This document shows positions 8,657-16,990 of a DNA stretch of 64,000 nt, piece after piece. How positions within the stretch are numbered: the stretch's first letter is position 1; each line of letters starts with the position of its first letter. The notes under the pieces are model-generated. The model was not told the DNA's origin and searched no databases. It saw only the letters and a list, made by a program, of their open reading frames with translations. The position numbers were made by a program, and so were the translations under genes. The DNA comes from Eggerthella lenta DSM 2243 (GTDB taxonomy: Bacteria > Actinomycetota > Coriobacteriia > Coriobacteriales > Eggerthellaceae): the NCBI RefSeq assembly GCF_000024265.1, contig NC_013204.1, forward strand, positions 2,158,180 to 2,222,179. The letters run 5' to 3'.

Positions 8657-9547
8657 ATGAAAGCATTCGTCATAGCTGAAACCGCCGACGCCCAGAAGGA
8701 GCTGTGCGCCGGGGCGCGCACGCTCGCCGATGAGGTCCTGCTCGTCTCCATCGGCAGCGCGCCCCGCACGGGCGTGGCCGACAAGGCCTACGCCGTGGAG
8801 CTGCCGCAAGGCGAGCTGGTGGAGAACGCCTACGACGCCGTGGCCGCCCTGTACGACGAGGTCGCTCCGAACACGGTGCTGTTCGAGCCCACCCCGCGCC
8901 TCAAGATCGTGGGCGGCCGCCTGGCCGCGCATGCGGACGCGAGTGTGATGTGCGACGTCACCGCGCTCGACGGAGCCGAGGCCGAGAGCCTCTACTTCGG
9001 CGGCCTCGCGACGAAGAGGCAGCGCGCCGTCGGGCCCGTGGCCTTCTACTCCTGCAGCGGCACCGCCTTCGACGGCATCGAGGCCTCGGGCACCGACGTC
9101 GTGGAAGAGCGCGCGTTCGTCGCCCCGCAAAAACCCCTCAAGCTACGCGGCACGCATGAAGTTCCGCACGCGGGCACCGACCTGAGCCGCGCGTCCGTCA
9201 TCGTGGGGGCCGGCCGCGGTTTCGCCCACGAGGAGGACTTGGAGCTGGCGCGCAGCCTGGCCTCGGCCGTCCACGGCGAGCTGGCCTGCTCGCGCCCGCT
9301 CGCGGAGAACGAGAAGTGGCTGCCCAAGAACACCTACCTGGGCGTTTCGGGCCGCATGGTGTCGCCGAAGGTGTACTTCGCCGTCGGCATCTCGGGCCAG
9401 ATGCAGCATATGATAGGCGTGCACAACGCCGATGTCGTCGTAGCCGTGAACAAGGATCAAAACGCGCCGGTGTTCGCCCAGGCAGACTACGGCCTCGTGG
9501 CCGATCTGCACGAAGCGCTGCCGGCCCTCGTCGAGAAGCTCTCCTAA
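8657..9547 (+). CDS. fixB: Electron transfer flavoprotein alpha subunit, FixB type
   Basis: This 296-residue EtfA/FixB protein has the C-terminal FAD domain VGAGRGFAHEEDLELARSLA, then VGISGQMQHMIGVHNADVVV and a NKDQNAPVFAQADYG motif. It pairs with the FixA-like subunit 27 nt upstream. It is clearly different from the second EtfA at 26130, so the window encodes two ETF systems. Confidence 0.93.
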   Translation: MKAFVIAETADAQKELCAGARTLADEVLLVSIGSAPRTGVADKAYAVELPQGELVENAYDAVAALYDEVAPNTVLFEPTPRLKIVGGRLAAHADASVMCDVTALDGAEAESLYFGGLATKRQRAVGPVAFYSCSGTAFDGIEASGTDVVEERAFVAPQKPLKLRGTHEVPHAGTDLSRASVIVGAGRGFAHEEDLELARSLASAVHGELACSRPLAENEKWLPKNTYLGVSGRMVSPKVYFAVGISGQMQHMIGVHNADVVVAVNKDQNAPVFAQADYGLVADLHEALPALVEKLS

Positions 9548-9576
9548 GCGACCCGACCGACTGAAAGGCTGATTCC

Positions 9577-10872
9577 ATGTCCGATGATCAGTTCGACGCG
9601 ATCGTCGTCGGCGCCGGGTGCGCCGGCGCGGTCGCAGCCTACCGGCTGGCCTCCGCGGGCCGTTCCGTTCTCGTAGTGGAACGCGGCAACTACGCCGGCG
9701 CCAAGAACATGACCGGCGGGCGCATCTACACGCATGCGCTCGCCCGCGTGTTCCCCGACTTCGAGGGAAGCGCTCCCCTGCAACGGCGCATCACGCACGA
9801 GAAGATATCGATGGCCGCCCCCGATGCCCTGTTCACCATGGACTTCACGGCCGACGAGCTGCGCGAGTCGGGCAAGGACTCCTACGCGGTGCTGCGCGGA
9901 CCCTTCGACCAGTGGCTGGCCGAGCGGGCCGAGGAGGCGGGAGCCGACTTCATCTACGGCATCGCCGTGGAGGACCTCATCGTGCGCGACGGGCGGGTAT
10001 GCGGCGTCGTCGCAGGCGGCGACGAGGTGGAAGCGCGCATCACCGTCTTGGCAGACGGAGCGAACTCCCTGCTCGCCCAGAAGGCGGGACTCGCCGACGA
10101 CGTCCCCCTTCCCTGCCAGATGGCCGTGGGCGCGAAGGAGACCATCGCGCTTCCGCCGTCGGTCATCGAAGACCGGTTCCTGTGCGCGCCGGGCGAAGGC
10201 GCAGCATGGATGTTCGCCGGCGACTGCACGAAAGGGCGCGTGGGAGGCGGGTTCCTGTACACGAACGACGACTCGATCTCGCTCGGCCTCGTGGCAACGC
10301 TGTCGGATCTGGCCGCGGGCGACGTGCCCATCTACCAGATGCTGGAGGACTTCAAGCAGCGCGCCGACATCGCCCCGCTGGTCAAGGGCGGCGAGCTGGT
10401 GGAGTACTCCGGGCACCTCGTGCCCGAAGGCGGCCTCGCCATGGTTCCGCGCCTGTACGGCGACGGCGTGCTGGTGTGCGGCGACGCGGCCATGCTGTGC
10501 ATGAACCTGGGGTACTCGGTGCGCGGCATGGACTTCGCCGTCAGCTCGGGCGACCTCGCGGCCGACGCCGTCATGCGCGCGCTCGAGGCCGACGACGTGT
10601 CGGCCGCGCAGCTGGCCGCCTACGAGCAGCTGCTCGACGGCTGCTACGTCCTGCAGGACCTCAAGCGCTTCCGCCGCTTCCCGCGCTATATGGAAGAGAC
10701 GACGCGCATCTTCAACGAGTACCCGGCCATGGCCCGCGACATCATGCTCAACCTGTTCAAGGTGGACGGGCATCCTCAGGCGCGCATCAAAGACAAACTT
10801 CTGGGCCCGCTCAAGCGCGTGGGGCTGTGGCGGGTGGCGCAGGACGGCAGGAAGGGGATGAAGGCCTTATGA
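9577..10872 (+). CDS. fixC: FAD-dependent ETF:quinone oxidoreductase-like protein, FixC
   Basis: This 431-residue protein has an N-terminal dinucleotide fold (DAIVVGAGCAGAVAAYRLAS), the family segment ERGNYAGAKNMTGGRIY, and a second FAD contact VCGDAAMLCMNLGYSVRG. FixC with FixX corresponds to the ETF-quinone oxidoreductase of mitochondria split into two genes. It moves electrons between FixAB and the menaquinone pool at the membrane. Its stop overlaps the fixX start (ATGA), so translation is coupled. Confidence 0.92.
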   Translation: MSDDQFDAIVVGAGCAGAVAAYRLASAGRSVLVVERGNYAGAKNMTGGRIYTHALARVFPDFEGSAPLQRRITHEKISMAAPDALFTMDFTADELRESGKDSYAVLRGPFDQWLAERAEEAGADFIYGIAVEDLIVRDGRVCGVVAGGDEVEARITVLADGANSLLAQKAGLADDVPLPCQMAVGAKETIALPPSVIEDRFLCAPGEGAAWMFAGDCTKGRVGGGFLYTNDDSISLGLVATLSDLAAGDVPIYQMLEDFKQRADIAPLVKGGELVEYSGHLVPEGGLAMVPRLYGDGVLVCGDAAMLCMNLGYSVRGMDFAVSSGDLAADAVMRALEADDVSAAQLAAYEQLLDGCYVLQDLKRFRRFPRYMEETTRIFNEYPAMARDIMLNLFKVDGHPQARIKDKLLGPLKRVGLWRVAQDGRKGMKAL

Positions 10873-11165
10873 ACGATCCGGTCATCAGCGTGAACGTGGA
10901 CGCCAAGCTGGCGCTCAACAAGTACAACGTGGACGAGGGGCACGCGCACATCGCGCTTTCGGACGATGCGGACCGCGCGGAGTTCCGCAAGCTCGTGCTG
11001 GCCTGCCCCGCCGCGCTGTACAAGATCGACGAGGACGGCGGCCTGTCGTTCGACTATGCCGGCTGCCTCGAGTGCGGCACCTGCCGCATCCTGTGCAGCA
11101 GAACCATCGTCGAGCGATGGGAGTACCCCCAGCCCACCATGGGCGTGGAATATCGGTACGGGTGA
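10869..11165 (+). CDS. fixX: Ferredoxin-like protein FixX
   Basis: This 98-residue protein carries one [4Fe-4S] site formed by a distal Cys in LACPAALYKI and three in CLECGTCRILC. The length is typical of FixX. It overlaps fixC by 4 nt (ATGA) and closes the ACAD2-fixABCX operon. It acts as the iron-sulfur partner of FixC. Confidence 0.92.
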   Translation: MNDPVISVNVDAKLALNKYNVDEGHAHIALSDDADRAEFRKLVLACPAALYKIDEDGGLSFDYAGCLECGTCRILCSRTIVERWEYPQPTMGVEYRYG

Positions 11166-11178
11166 AGACGCCCCCTGT

Positions 11179-11212
11179 CGCCATGCCGGCCAGCACGCGG
11201 GGCGGCATGGCG
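11179..11212. terminator. Hairpin after fixX
   Basis: CGCCATGCCG (11179-11188) pairs with CGGCATGGCG (11203-11212), directly downstream of fixX. There is no U-run, so it could be an attenuating or RNA-stabilising stem rather than a full terminator. Confidence 0.4.
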
Positions 11213-11267
11213 GGGCAATACCCTCACATCCTCCTTTTTGTGTAACGGCGCGCGCTTCATTCCCCCG

Positions 11268-11273
11268 TATAAT
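11268..11273 (+). promoter_or_regulatory. -10 element TATAAT for LysR gene
   Basis: A perfect TATAAT sits 44 nt before the LysR start. No good -35 hexamer is found at 16-18 nt, so the promoter may depend on an activator. Confidence 0.4.
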
Positions 11274-11316
11274 AGAAGCGGTGTTCGACGCGGCGCACGA
11301 TCCCAGGGGGCTACCG

Positions 11317-12243
11317 ATGAACCTTTCGCAGCTGTACTACTTCCGCAAGCTCGCAGAGCTGCAGCATTACGCCAAGGCAGCGAAAGAGCTCTACATCACG
11401 CAGCCTTCCCTGTCGAACGCCATCAGCTCGCTCGAACAGGAGCTGGGCGTGTCGCTGTTCCAGAAGACGGGACGCAACATCCATCTCACGAAGTACGGCG
11501 CCGAGTTCCTCGCCTACGTGAACAAGGGCCTCGAGCAGATAGACAAGGGCATCGCCATCATGAAGAACTACGCCGGCACGGGCGACGGCGGCAAGATCGA
11601 CCTCGGCTGCATCATCACCGTGCAGACCGACTTCATCCCCAAGCTGCTCAACGGCTACAAGGCCGCTGCCGGAGGCGTCGCGTTCAACGTGCGCGAGGAC
11701 ACCTCGATACCCCTCGTGAAGGATCTGCTGAGCGGCTGCTACGACGTGGTGTTCTGCGCCAAGGGCAACGAGGATCCCGACCTCGCCTACGTGCCCGTGC
11801 TCACGCAGAAGGTGGTCGTGGCCATGAGCTCCGATTGCCCGCTGGTGGAGAAAGAGTTCGTCACCCCGACCGACCTGCTGGAGCAGCACCTCATCACGTA
11901 CGTCGACACCATCCCGCTGGGACGCGCCGTCAGGCGTATGCTCGACGAGTGCGGCATCAAGAACGTGGAGTACAGCTACCTCGACGAGTCCATCCTGGCC
12001 GGATTCGCGGCCAACGGCGTGGAGGCGGCCGTCATGCTGGACACCTTCCTGCTGCGCAGCGTGGACGACGTGGTGGTGAGGCCCTTCTACCCGAGCGCCC
12101 TCGATCGGCGCAGCTGCCACCACCGCGTGTACATGGCCTACAGCACGAAGAACTACCACCCGTACCGCGTCGACCACTTCATCCAGCACGTCATCGAGAC
12201 GAAGGCGCTCAAGCCCGATCCGAACGCCTGCTACATCGACTGA
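11317..12243 (+). CDS. LysR-family transcriptional regulator (LysR1)
   Basis: This 308-residue protein has an N-terminal winged HTH (LSQLYYFRKLAELQHYAKAA, then QPSLSNAISSLEQELGVSLF) and a C-terminal effector-binding domain. The start at 11317 matches the family N-terminus. It is closely related to LysR2 (12845-13792), including the same opening MNLSQLYYF and the QP-LS--ISSLE-ELGV helix. It follows the etf/fix operon and precedes an unknown Cys-rich gene, so it may regulate either. The effector is unknown. Confidence 0.9.
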   Translation: MNLSQLYYFRKLAELQHYAKAAKELYITQPSLSNAISSLEQELGVSLFQKTGRNIHLTKYGAEFLAYVNKGLEQIDKGIAIMKNYAGTGDGGKIDLGCIITVQTDFIPKLLNGYKAAAGGVAFNVREDTSIPLVKDLLSGCYDVVFCAKGNEDPDLAYVPVLTQKVVVAMSSDCPLVEKEFVTPTDLLEQHLITYVDTIPLGRAVRRMLDECGIKNVEYSYLDESILAGFAANGVEAAVMLDTFLLRSVDDVVVRPFYPSALDRRSCHHRVYMAYSTKNYHPYRVDHFIQHVIETKALKPDPNACYID

Positions 12244-12267
12244 TCCCGACCCCTTTGGAGGATTGCC

Positions 12268-12855
12268 ATGGCAGCCGCAGACCCCGCCGCCTTAAGCCCC
12301 ACGCGCACGCGCGCCACCTGGAAGCCCGGCGTGTCAGACGAGCCGCTGCCCTTCTACGGCTGCGACGGATGCTCGGCGGCGTTCATCGGCATCGACGGCG
12401 GCGAGGGCCCGCGGCTCTCGGGCGGCGGGAGGCGGCCCACCATCGAGCTGCCCTACGCACCGGCGCCCGATCCTGCCGCTTGCGGCGGTTTCCTCGAGCG
12501 CCTCCCGGCGGCCAGCGCTGCGGACTGCGCCGATTCGATCGAACTTTCCTACGACGTGGTGGGAGGCTTCGACGCGAACGCGCTCAGGGTGTTCTGGAAG
12601 GTGCGCGAAGCCGGCTGCGAACCGCGCTGGTTCGCGCTCAAGGCGTTCACGGGAATGCAGCTGAAGTACGTGCTGCCAGGCAAGCGGGCGCCTATCGTGT
12701 TCGCGCTGGGCGACGAGGACGCTTACGCCTACTGCGACGAGGATCCCTGCGTCGGCTGCACGTTCCGCTGCAAGCGCGGCTTCGAGCTGTACGCCTACGT
12801 CGAAAAGATCGGGCTCGTCGCGCAGAGCGTGCACCGCGAGGCCGTCACGCGCTAA
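12268..12855 (+). CDS. Hypothetical Cys-rich protein between two LysR genes
   Basis: I do not recognise this 195-residue protein. It has an N-terminal CDGC motif (about residues 32-35) and a Cys cluster near the C-terminus (CDEDPCVGCTFRCKRG, about 155-170), which could bind metal or an Fe-S cluster. No signal peptide or membrane helix is seen. TTTGGAGG lies 6 nt before the ATG. It follows LysR1 by 24 nt, so it may be co-transcribed, and its last 11 bases overlap the end of LysR2 on the other strand. Composition and codon use match its neighbours. Confidence 0.75.
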   Translation: MAAADPAALSPTRTRATWKPGVSDEPLPFYGCDGCSAAFIGIDGGEGPRLSGGGRRPTIELPYAPAPDPAACGGFLERLPAASAADCADSIELSYDVVGGFDANALRVFWKVREAGCEPRWFALKAFTGMQLKYVLPGKRAPIVFALGDEDAYAYCDEDPCVGCTFRCKRGFELYAYVEKIGLVAQSVHREAVTR

Positions 12856-13792
12856 GCGACACCCCCTCCGCCCGATCAGGCCGGAAACCCAGGTCGATCC
12901 CAGCGCCTTCGGCGTCGAATCCCTTCACGAAGTCGATGAACGACTGCACGGCCGCGGTCTTGGCGTGCTTCGCGTTGACGGCCAGGTACACCCAGTAGAA
13001 GTCGGGGCGCACGCCCTCGAGCGGCACCGTCGTTATGTTCGAGAACACCTTGAGGCCGATGGAGTTCAGCATGAGCGCGGCCAAGCCGCCGTCCACCGAC
13101 AGGGCGGACGCCATGGTGATGTCGTCGTCGTAGAGCGCCTCGACGCCCTCGAGCGGGCTCTGCTCCAAGATGCGCTGCACCGCCTCCCCGATGGGAGTGC
13201 CCCGCCGGTACGTGATCAGGCGCTGGCCGCACAGCTCTTCCAGCGCGATCGAAGAGCGGCCCGCCAGCGGATGGTCCGCGCGCACGCCCAGCTCCAAACT
13301 GCGGTTCAGCACGGGGAAGTACTCGATGTCGGGCTCGCGGTCGCGCCGTCCGCAGAAGGCGACGTCGAGCGTCTCGTTGTGCAGGCTCTGCGTGAGGTAG
13401 TTCGTGAACGCCTGGTACGTCTCGATGCGAACCTCGTCGCCGACGTGCTCGCGATAGGCTTTGAGCAGCGTGGGCAGGTAGTCGTCCTGCACGGTGAACG
13501 TAGCGCCCAGGCTCACGGTGCCGCCCAGCTGCGTTTTTCGGCGGTTCATCGCGTCGATGCCGTCGTCGAGGGAGCGCAGGCTGTCGCTCACGTAGCGGTA
13601 GAACTCGCTGCCGTTCGACGTCAGCTTGACGCTGCGCCCATCGCGGCAGAACAGCGCGACGCCCAGCTCCTTCTCCAGCGAGCTGATCGCGTCGGAGAGC
13701 GTCGGCTGGGCGATGTAGAGCTCTTTCGCCGCGCGCGTGTAGTGCTGCAGCTCGGCGAGCTTCTTGAAGTAGTAGAGCTGGGACAGGTTCAT
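12845..13792 (-). CDS. LysR-family transcriptional regulator (LysR2)
   Basis: This 315-residue LysR has HTH segment QPTLSDAISSLEKELGVALF and an effector domain of normal length. It is a paralogue of LysR1 and converges on the Cys-rich gene with an 11-base overlap. The MFS gene on the same strand lies 107 nt upstream, behind a hairpin. The two paralogues facing each other around one small gene suggest duplication within this locus. Target and effector are unknown. Confidence 0.9.
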   Translation of the reverse strand: MNLSQLYYFKKLAELQHYTRAAKELYIAQPTLSDAISSLEKELGVALFCRDGRSVKLTSNGSEFYRYVSDSLRSLDDGIDAMNRRKTQLGGTVSLGATFTVQDDYLPTLLKAYREHVGDEVRIETYQAFTNYLTQSLHNETLDVAFCGRRDREPDIEYFPVLNRSLELGVRADHPLAGRSSIALEELCGQRLITYRRGTPIGEAVQRILEQSPLEGVEALYDDDITMASALSVDGGLAALMLNSIGLKVFSNITTVPLEGVRPDFYWVYLAVNAKHAKTAAVQSFIDFVKGFDAEGAGIDLGFRPDRAEGVSLSA

Positions 13793-13836
13793 AGCGATGC
13801 TCCCCCGCGATCCCGACCGGTTGAAGAAGACGCTCG

Positions 13837-13864
13837 TCGGGGGCTCGCCGCAGCGAGCCCCCGA
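13837..13864. terminator. Hairpin downstream of MFS gene
   Basis: TCGGGGGCTCGC (13837-13848) and its perfect complement (13853-13864) with a 4-nt loop separate the MFS gene from LysR2 on the minus strand. There is no T-run. Confidence 0.55.
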
Positions 13865-13899
13865 TCAAGCCGAAGAGCTGTTCTAGCAGAGTATAGAGC

Positions 13900-15165
13900 C
13901 TATTCGGTCCACTGGCTCTTGAACTTCTTGGCGTTCGCGAACGTGTAGAAGCCGAGCAGAAGGATGAGGACCAGCAGCACCAAGCCGACGATGAACACGG
14001 CGTTGAAGCCGAAGCTGGAACCGATCCAAGCCCAGATCATCGATGCGAAAGCGGCGATCAGGTTGAACACGGTGCTCACGCGGGAGTAGATCACGGAGTA
14101 GTCGCGCGAACCGAACGACTGGCGCACGATGACCGGCACCAGCACGACGGCCGTGGCGTAGAACGCGCCGAAGATGAATGCGCCGCTGTACAGGATGTAC
14201 TCGGAAGCAATGCCGAACCAGCAGAGCAGCACGCCGGCGACGCCGCAGACGAACGCGAACACCAAAGCGCCCTTGGCGTTGCGGTCGGCGACCACGCCCA
14301 GGATGAGCTTGAACAGCGCCTGGCCCACCATCATGACCGTGGTCATGACGCCGCCGACCACCAGCACGTCGAACGCGACGTCGGTGAGGGACTTCGTGTA
14401 GGTGGGGAACTGCATGGCGATGAGGACGGCGATGTTGATGAGGCCCGCGAACACGCACACGGAGTAGAACGCCGGGGTCTTCATGGCGGCCGCAGCGGAC
14501 AGGCCGGTGGGCTTGGCCGGAGCCTGGCCGGCAACCACGGAGGCGCCGTACGGGGCCAGACCACAGTCCTCGGGCTTGCTGCGCACGCAGAACAGCGTGA
14601 ACGGCAGCGAGGTGACCAAGGCGATGACGGCCCAGATCAGGTAGATGGTGTGGAAATCCATGCCGCCGGCGCGCAGGCCCGTGAACACGGCGGACCACAC
14701 GGCGCCGCCGATGCCGGTGAACGCCATGCACAGACCGATGAACGTGCCCGCCTTGTCGGCGAACCAGCGGTTGATCAGCGTGGGGATGGCCAGCCACAGG
14801 ATGGAGATCTCGCCCAGGCCCAGCAGCACGGCGGCCAGGTAGAACATCCAGATCTCGTTCGAAACGCTCATGAGCAGGAACGCGCCGCCCACCAAGCAGG
14901 CCGAAACGGACAGGATGATGCGGATGTCCACGGTCTGCAGCAGCTTGCCCATGAACGGCGAGGCGACGGTCATCGTCAGGTACATCACCGTGACGTACAT
15001 GGCGAACGCCGTGGTCTCGACGCCCAGGCCCTCGGCGACGACCGGCTGGAACAGGCCCCACGTGGAAAAGCACAGGGCCGAGCACCCGAAGGTGATCATG
15101 ATGCCCGTGAGAACGACGAGCATATGGCGCACGCTCATCTTCTCTTTCTTAGCTACGGTACTCAA
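13900..15165 (-). CDS. MFS transporter, oxalate/formate antiporter-like
   Basis: This 421-residue protein has 12 predicted helices and the short polar central loop usual for MFS. It starts with a TTG at 15165; AGGAGG lies 5 nt upstream and no ATG competes until residue 10. The N-terminal helix pattern resembles OFA-type carboxylate carriers, which is a tentative placement. It sits inside the acyl-CoA island and could import the carboxylate that is later CoA-activated, or act as an exchanger. Confidence 0.85.
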   Translation of the reverse strand: MSTVAKKEKMSVRHMLVVLTGIMITFGCSALCFSTWGLFQPVVAEGLGVETTAFAMYVTVMYLTMTVASPFMGKLLQTVDIRIILSVSACLVGGAFLLMSVSNEIWMFYLAAVLLGLGEISILWLAIPTLINRWFADKAGTFIGLCMAFTGIGGAVWSAVFTGLRAGGMDFHTIYLIWAVIALVTSLPFTLFCVRSKPEDCGLAPYGASVVAGQAPAKPTGLSAAAAMKTPAFYSVCVFAGLINIAVLIAMQFPTYTKSLTDVAFDVLVVGGVMTTVMMVGQALFKLILGVVADRNAKGALVFAFVCGVAGVLLCWFGIASEYILYSGAFIFGAFYATAVVLVPVIVRQSFGSRDYSVIYSRVSTVFNLIAAFASMIWAWIGSSFGFNAVFIVGLVLLVLILLLGFYTFANAKKFKSQWTE

Positions 15166-15493
15166 TTTGTCCTCCTAATTTTTCCGTCGTCCCCCTTCGT
15201 GGAATTGAGCGCGCACGAAAGGGAACGGCACCCCTGACACGGTCTGCTTAGAGCAGGCTCTCTAGCAGTCATTATTCCGCGCTGCTTGGCATGCGAGAAT
15301 GGTCATAAAACCGGAACTGACCCGTAAACAGGTGACGCAATGGATAATATCGGACAATTGAGTAATAGTTTTGAGCAGATGCGCAGGACTATCTGGCAGG
15401 CCTGTCACCCAAACCACGAAAAAAGAGGGATGCCTGCCGACGTATGCGGCAGGCATCCCTGCAAACCTCGCTTGCGCGTTCGGCGAGGCGGCG
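15166..15493. other. Intergenic region upstream of MFS gene
   Basis: These 328 bases contain no gene. They include the upstream region of the MFS gene (minus strand) with a TTGTCCGATATTATCC segment near 15335-15350 that resembles the TGTCC half of the bipartite motif, and the ACAD3 terminator at 15417-15459. Confidence 0.4.
15417..15459 (-). terminator. Rho-independent terminator of ACAD3
   Basis: GGGATGCCTGCCG (15427-15439) pairs with 15447-15459. On the minus strand the stem is followed by CTCTTTTTTC, a proper U-tract. It ends the ACAD3 transcript. Confidence 0.8.
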
Positions 15494-16642
15494 TCAGTAC
15501 TTCTCCATGATGAGCGGCGAGGCGATGTACACCATGATCTGGTCGGTGCCCTCCGCGATCTGGTTGCCGCGGCAATCCTGCCACAGCTGGCTCACCCGCG
15601 CGCCCTCCGTGTATCCCATGCCGCCGAGTATCTGCATGGCGCTCGATGCCACCTCGGTGGCGGCGTCGGGCACGTAGCGCTTCATGAGCGCCACCGACAG
15701 GCGCTCGTCGGGGCCGCCGTTGTCCACCGCCAACGCAGCCCGGTACAGCATGGAGCTCATATTGTAGATGCTCACTTCCATGTCGGTGAGCATCTGCTCG
15801 ATCTGCTGGAAGCGGCCGATCTGCACGCCGAACGCCTTGCGGCTGCGCGCGTGCGCCACGGCGTCCTCCATGGCTGCGCGCGCCATGCCCAGCGACGACG
15901 CGCAGGTGAACACGCGGCCGAATTCCAGCAGGCGGAACAGCTGGCGGAAGCCTTCCTGACGTCCGTTCAGGCGATAGGCCGGCGACAGCTCCACGTTGTC
16001 GAACACGAGCGTGGCGAACGGCAGCATCGACTGGCCGATCTTGTTGATGGGGTACGCGCTCACACCCTTGAGGTCGCGCGGCAGCAGCCAGAACGTCATG
16101 GGCGGGTACTTCCCCGGCGCCTCGCAGTCGCGGTCGATGGCCGCCACCATGATATAAGGGGCGTACTCGCCGTTGTTCACGTAGGTCTTGCGCCCGTTCA
16201 GGATGAGGTGCTCGTCCACCGTGCGCGTGTACGTCTGCATGTTCATGGCGTCCGAGCCCGCCTCCGGCTCCGAGATGGCCAGCGCGAACAGCAGCCGGCC
16301 CGTCTCGCGGTAGTCCTTCAGCACGTCGGCGAACTCGCCTTCGTCGGCGAACTGCCGCACGATGGAGAGGTTGAACAGGTCGTTCTGAAACGGCAGCGTG
16401 GCGCCGGCGCACCTCGACAGCTCCTCGATGATGAGCGCCTGCGAGCACAGGCTGAACGTGCCGTCACCGTCCTCCAGCTCTTCGAGCCCGAAGTACAGAT
16501 CCACGAACCCCTTCGCCACCTCGTCGGGAAGACCCTGGTCGCGACGCCATTGGTGCACGTGCTCGGGGGTGAACGTCTCCTCGCCGAAGGCGCGGAACGC
16601 TTGCACGAGCTTGCGCTGCTTGTCAGTCAATTCGAAATCCAC
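15494..16642 (-). CDS. Acyl-CoA dehydrogenase family flavoprotein (ACAD3)
   Basis: This 382-residue ACAD has LAISEPEAGSDAMNM at the flavin site and AEGTDQIMVYIA at the C-terminus with the catalytic-type Glu present. The start is GTG at 16642, because a GGAGGAAAGAAGG tract lies 6 nt upstream. It is monocistronic, with its own terminator, divergent from the CoA-transferase gene. It probably donates to or receives electrons from one of the two ETFs nearby. The substrate is unknown. Confidence 0.9.
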   Translation of the reverse strand: MDFELTDKQRKLVQAFRAFGEETFTPEHVHQWRRDQGLPDEVAKGFVDLYFGLEELEDGDGTFSLCSQALIIEELSRCAGATLPFQNDLFNLSIVRQFADEGEFADVLKDYRETGRLLFALAISEPEAGSDAMNMQTYTRTVDEHLILNGRKTYVNNGEYAPYIMVAAIDRDCEAPGKYPPMTFWLLPRDLKGVSAYPINKIGQSMLPFATLVFDNVELSPAYRLNGRQEGFRQLFRLLEFGRVFTCASSLGMARAAMEDAVAHARSRKAFGVQIGRFQQIEQMLTDMEVSIYNMSSMLYRAALAVDNGGPDERLSVALMKRYVPDAATEVASSAMQILGGMGYTEGARVSQLWQDCRGNQIAEGTDQIMVYIASPLIMEKY

Positions 16643-16802
16643 GTGGTGCCTTCTTTCCTCCGAAACGCCCCAGCGCCCGCGTGCGTTCCCGCAGACCCTG
16701 CAGCGCTGCAATCAGGGATTACTTGTTACCAGTATACTGAGACAGCCCTACCGCATCACCCCCAAATCGGCCGAATTAACCAAAAGCATGGACGGAACCG
16801 TC

Positions 16803-16840
16803 GATTTGCACCCACACTGCCCGGCATATGGCCAACAAAT
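16803..16840 (+). promoter_or_regulatory. Third, degenerate copy of the bipartite motif, upstream of CoA-transferase
   Basis: GATTTGCACCC (16803-16813), a 15-base gap, then TGGCCAACAAAT (16829-16840), matches the two arms at 6234-6525 in order and near-identical spacing (10/11 and 8/12 positions). The 348-base gap 16643-16990 has no gene. A TTGTCCATGG also lies at about 16907-16916. Confidence 0.5.
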
Positions 16841-16990
16841 CGGTGAACCTGTGAGTGAAACCCTCTGGGCATGACAAAAATAGTGAGCGACCATCAAGTA
16901 TAAATAATTGTCCATGGCAACAAATATTAGAGTATGTGAGTATAACGACAGGAGAAAACCACCCACCATAAAGGAAAGGAGAACCGTCGT

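Noticed and set aside
10869-11165. FixX as part of a 515-codon frame starting at 9618
   Set aside because: The first 417 codons are a shadow of fixC. The ATG at 10869 overlapping the fixC stop gives a normal FixX.
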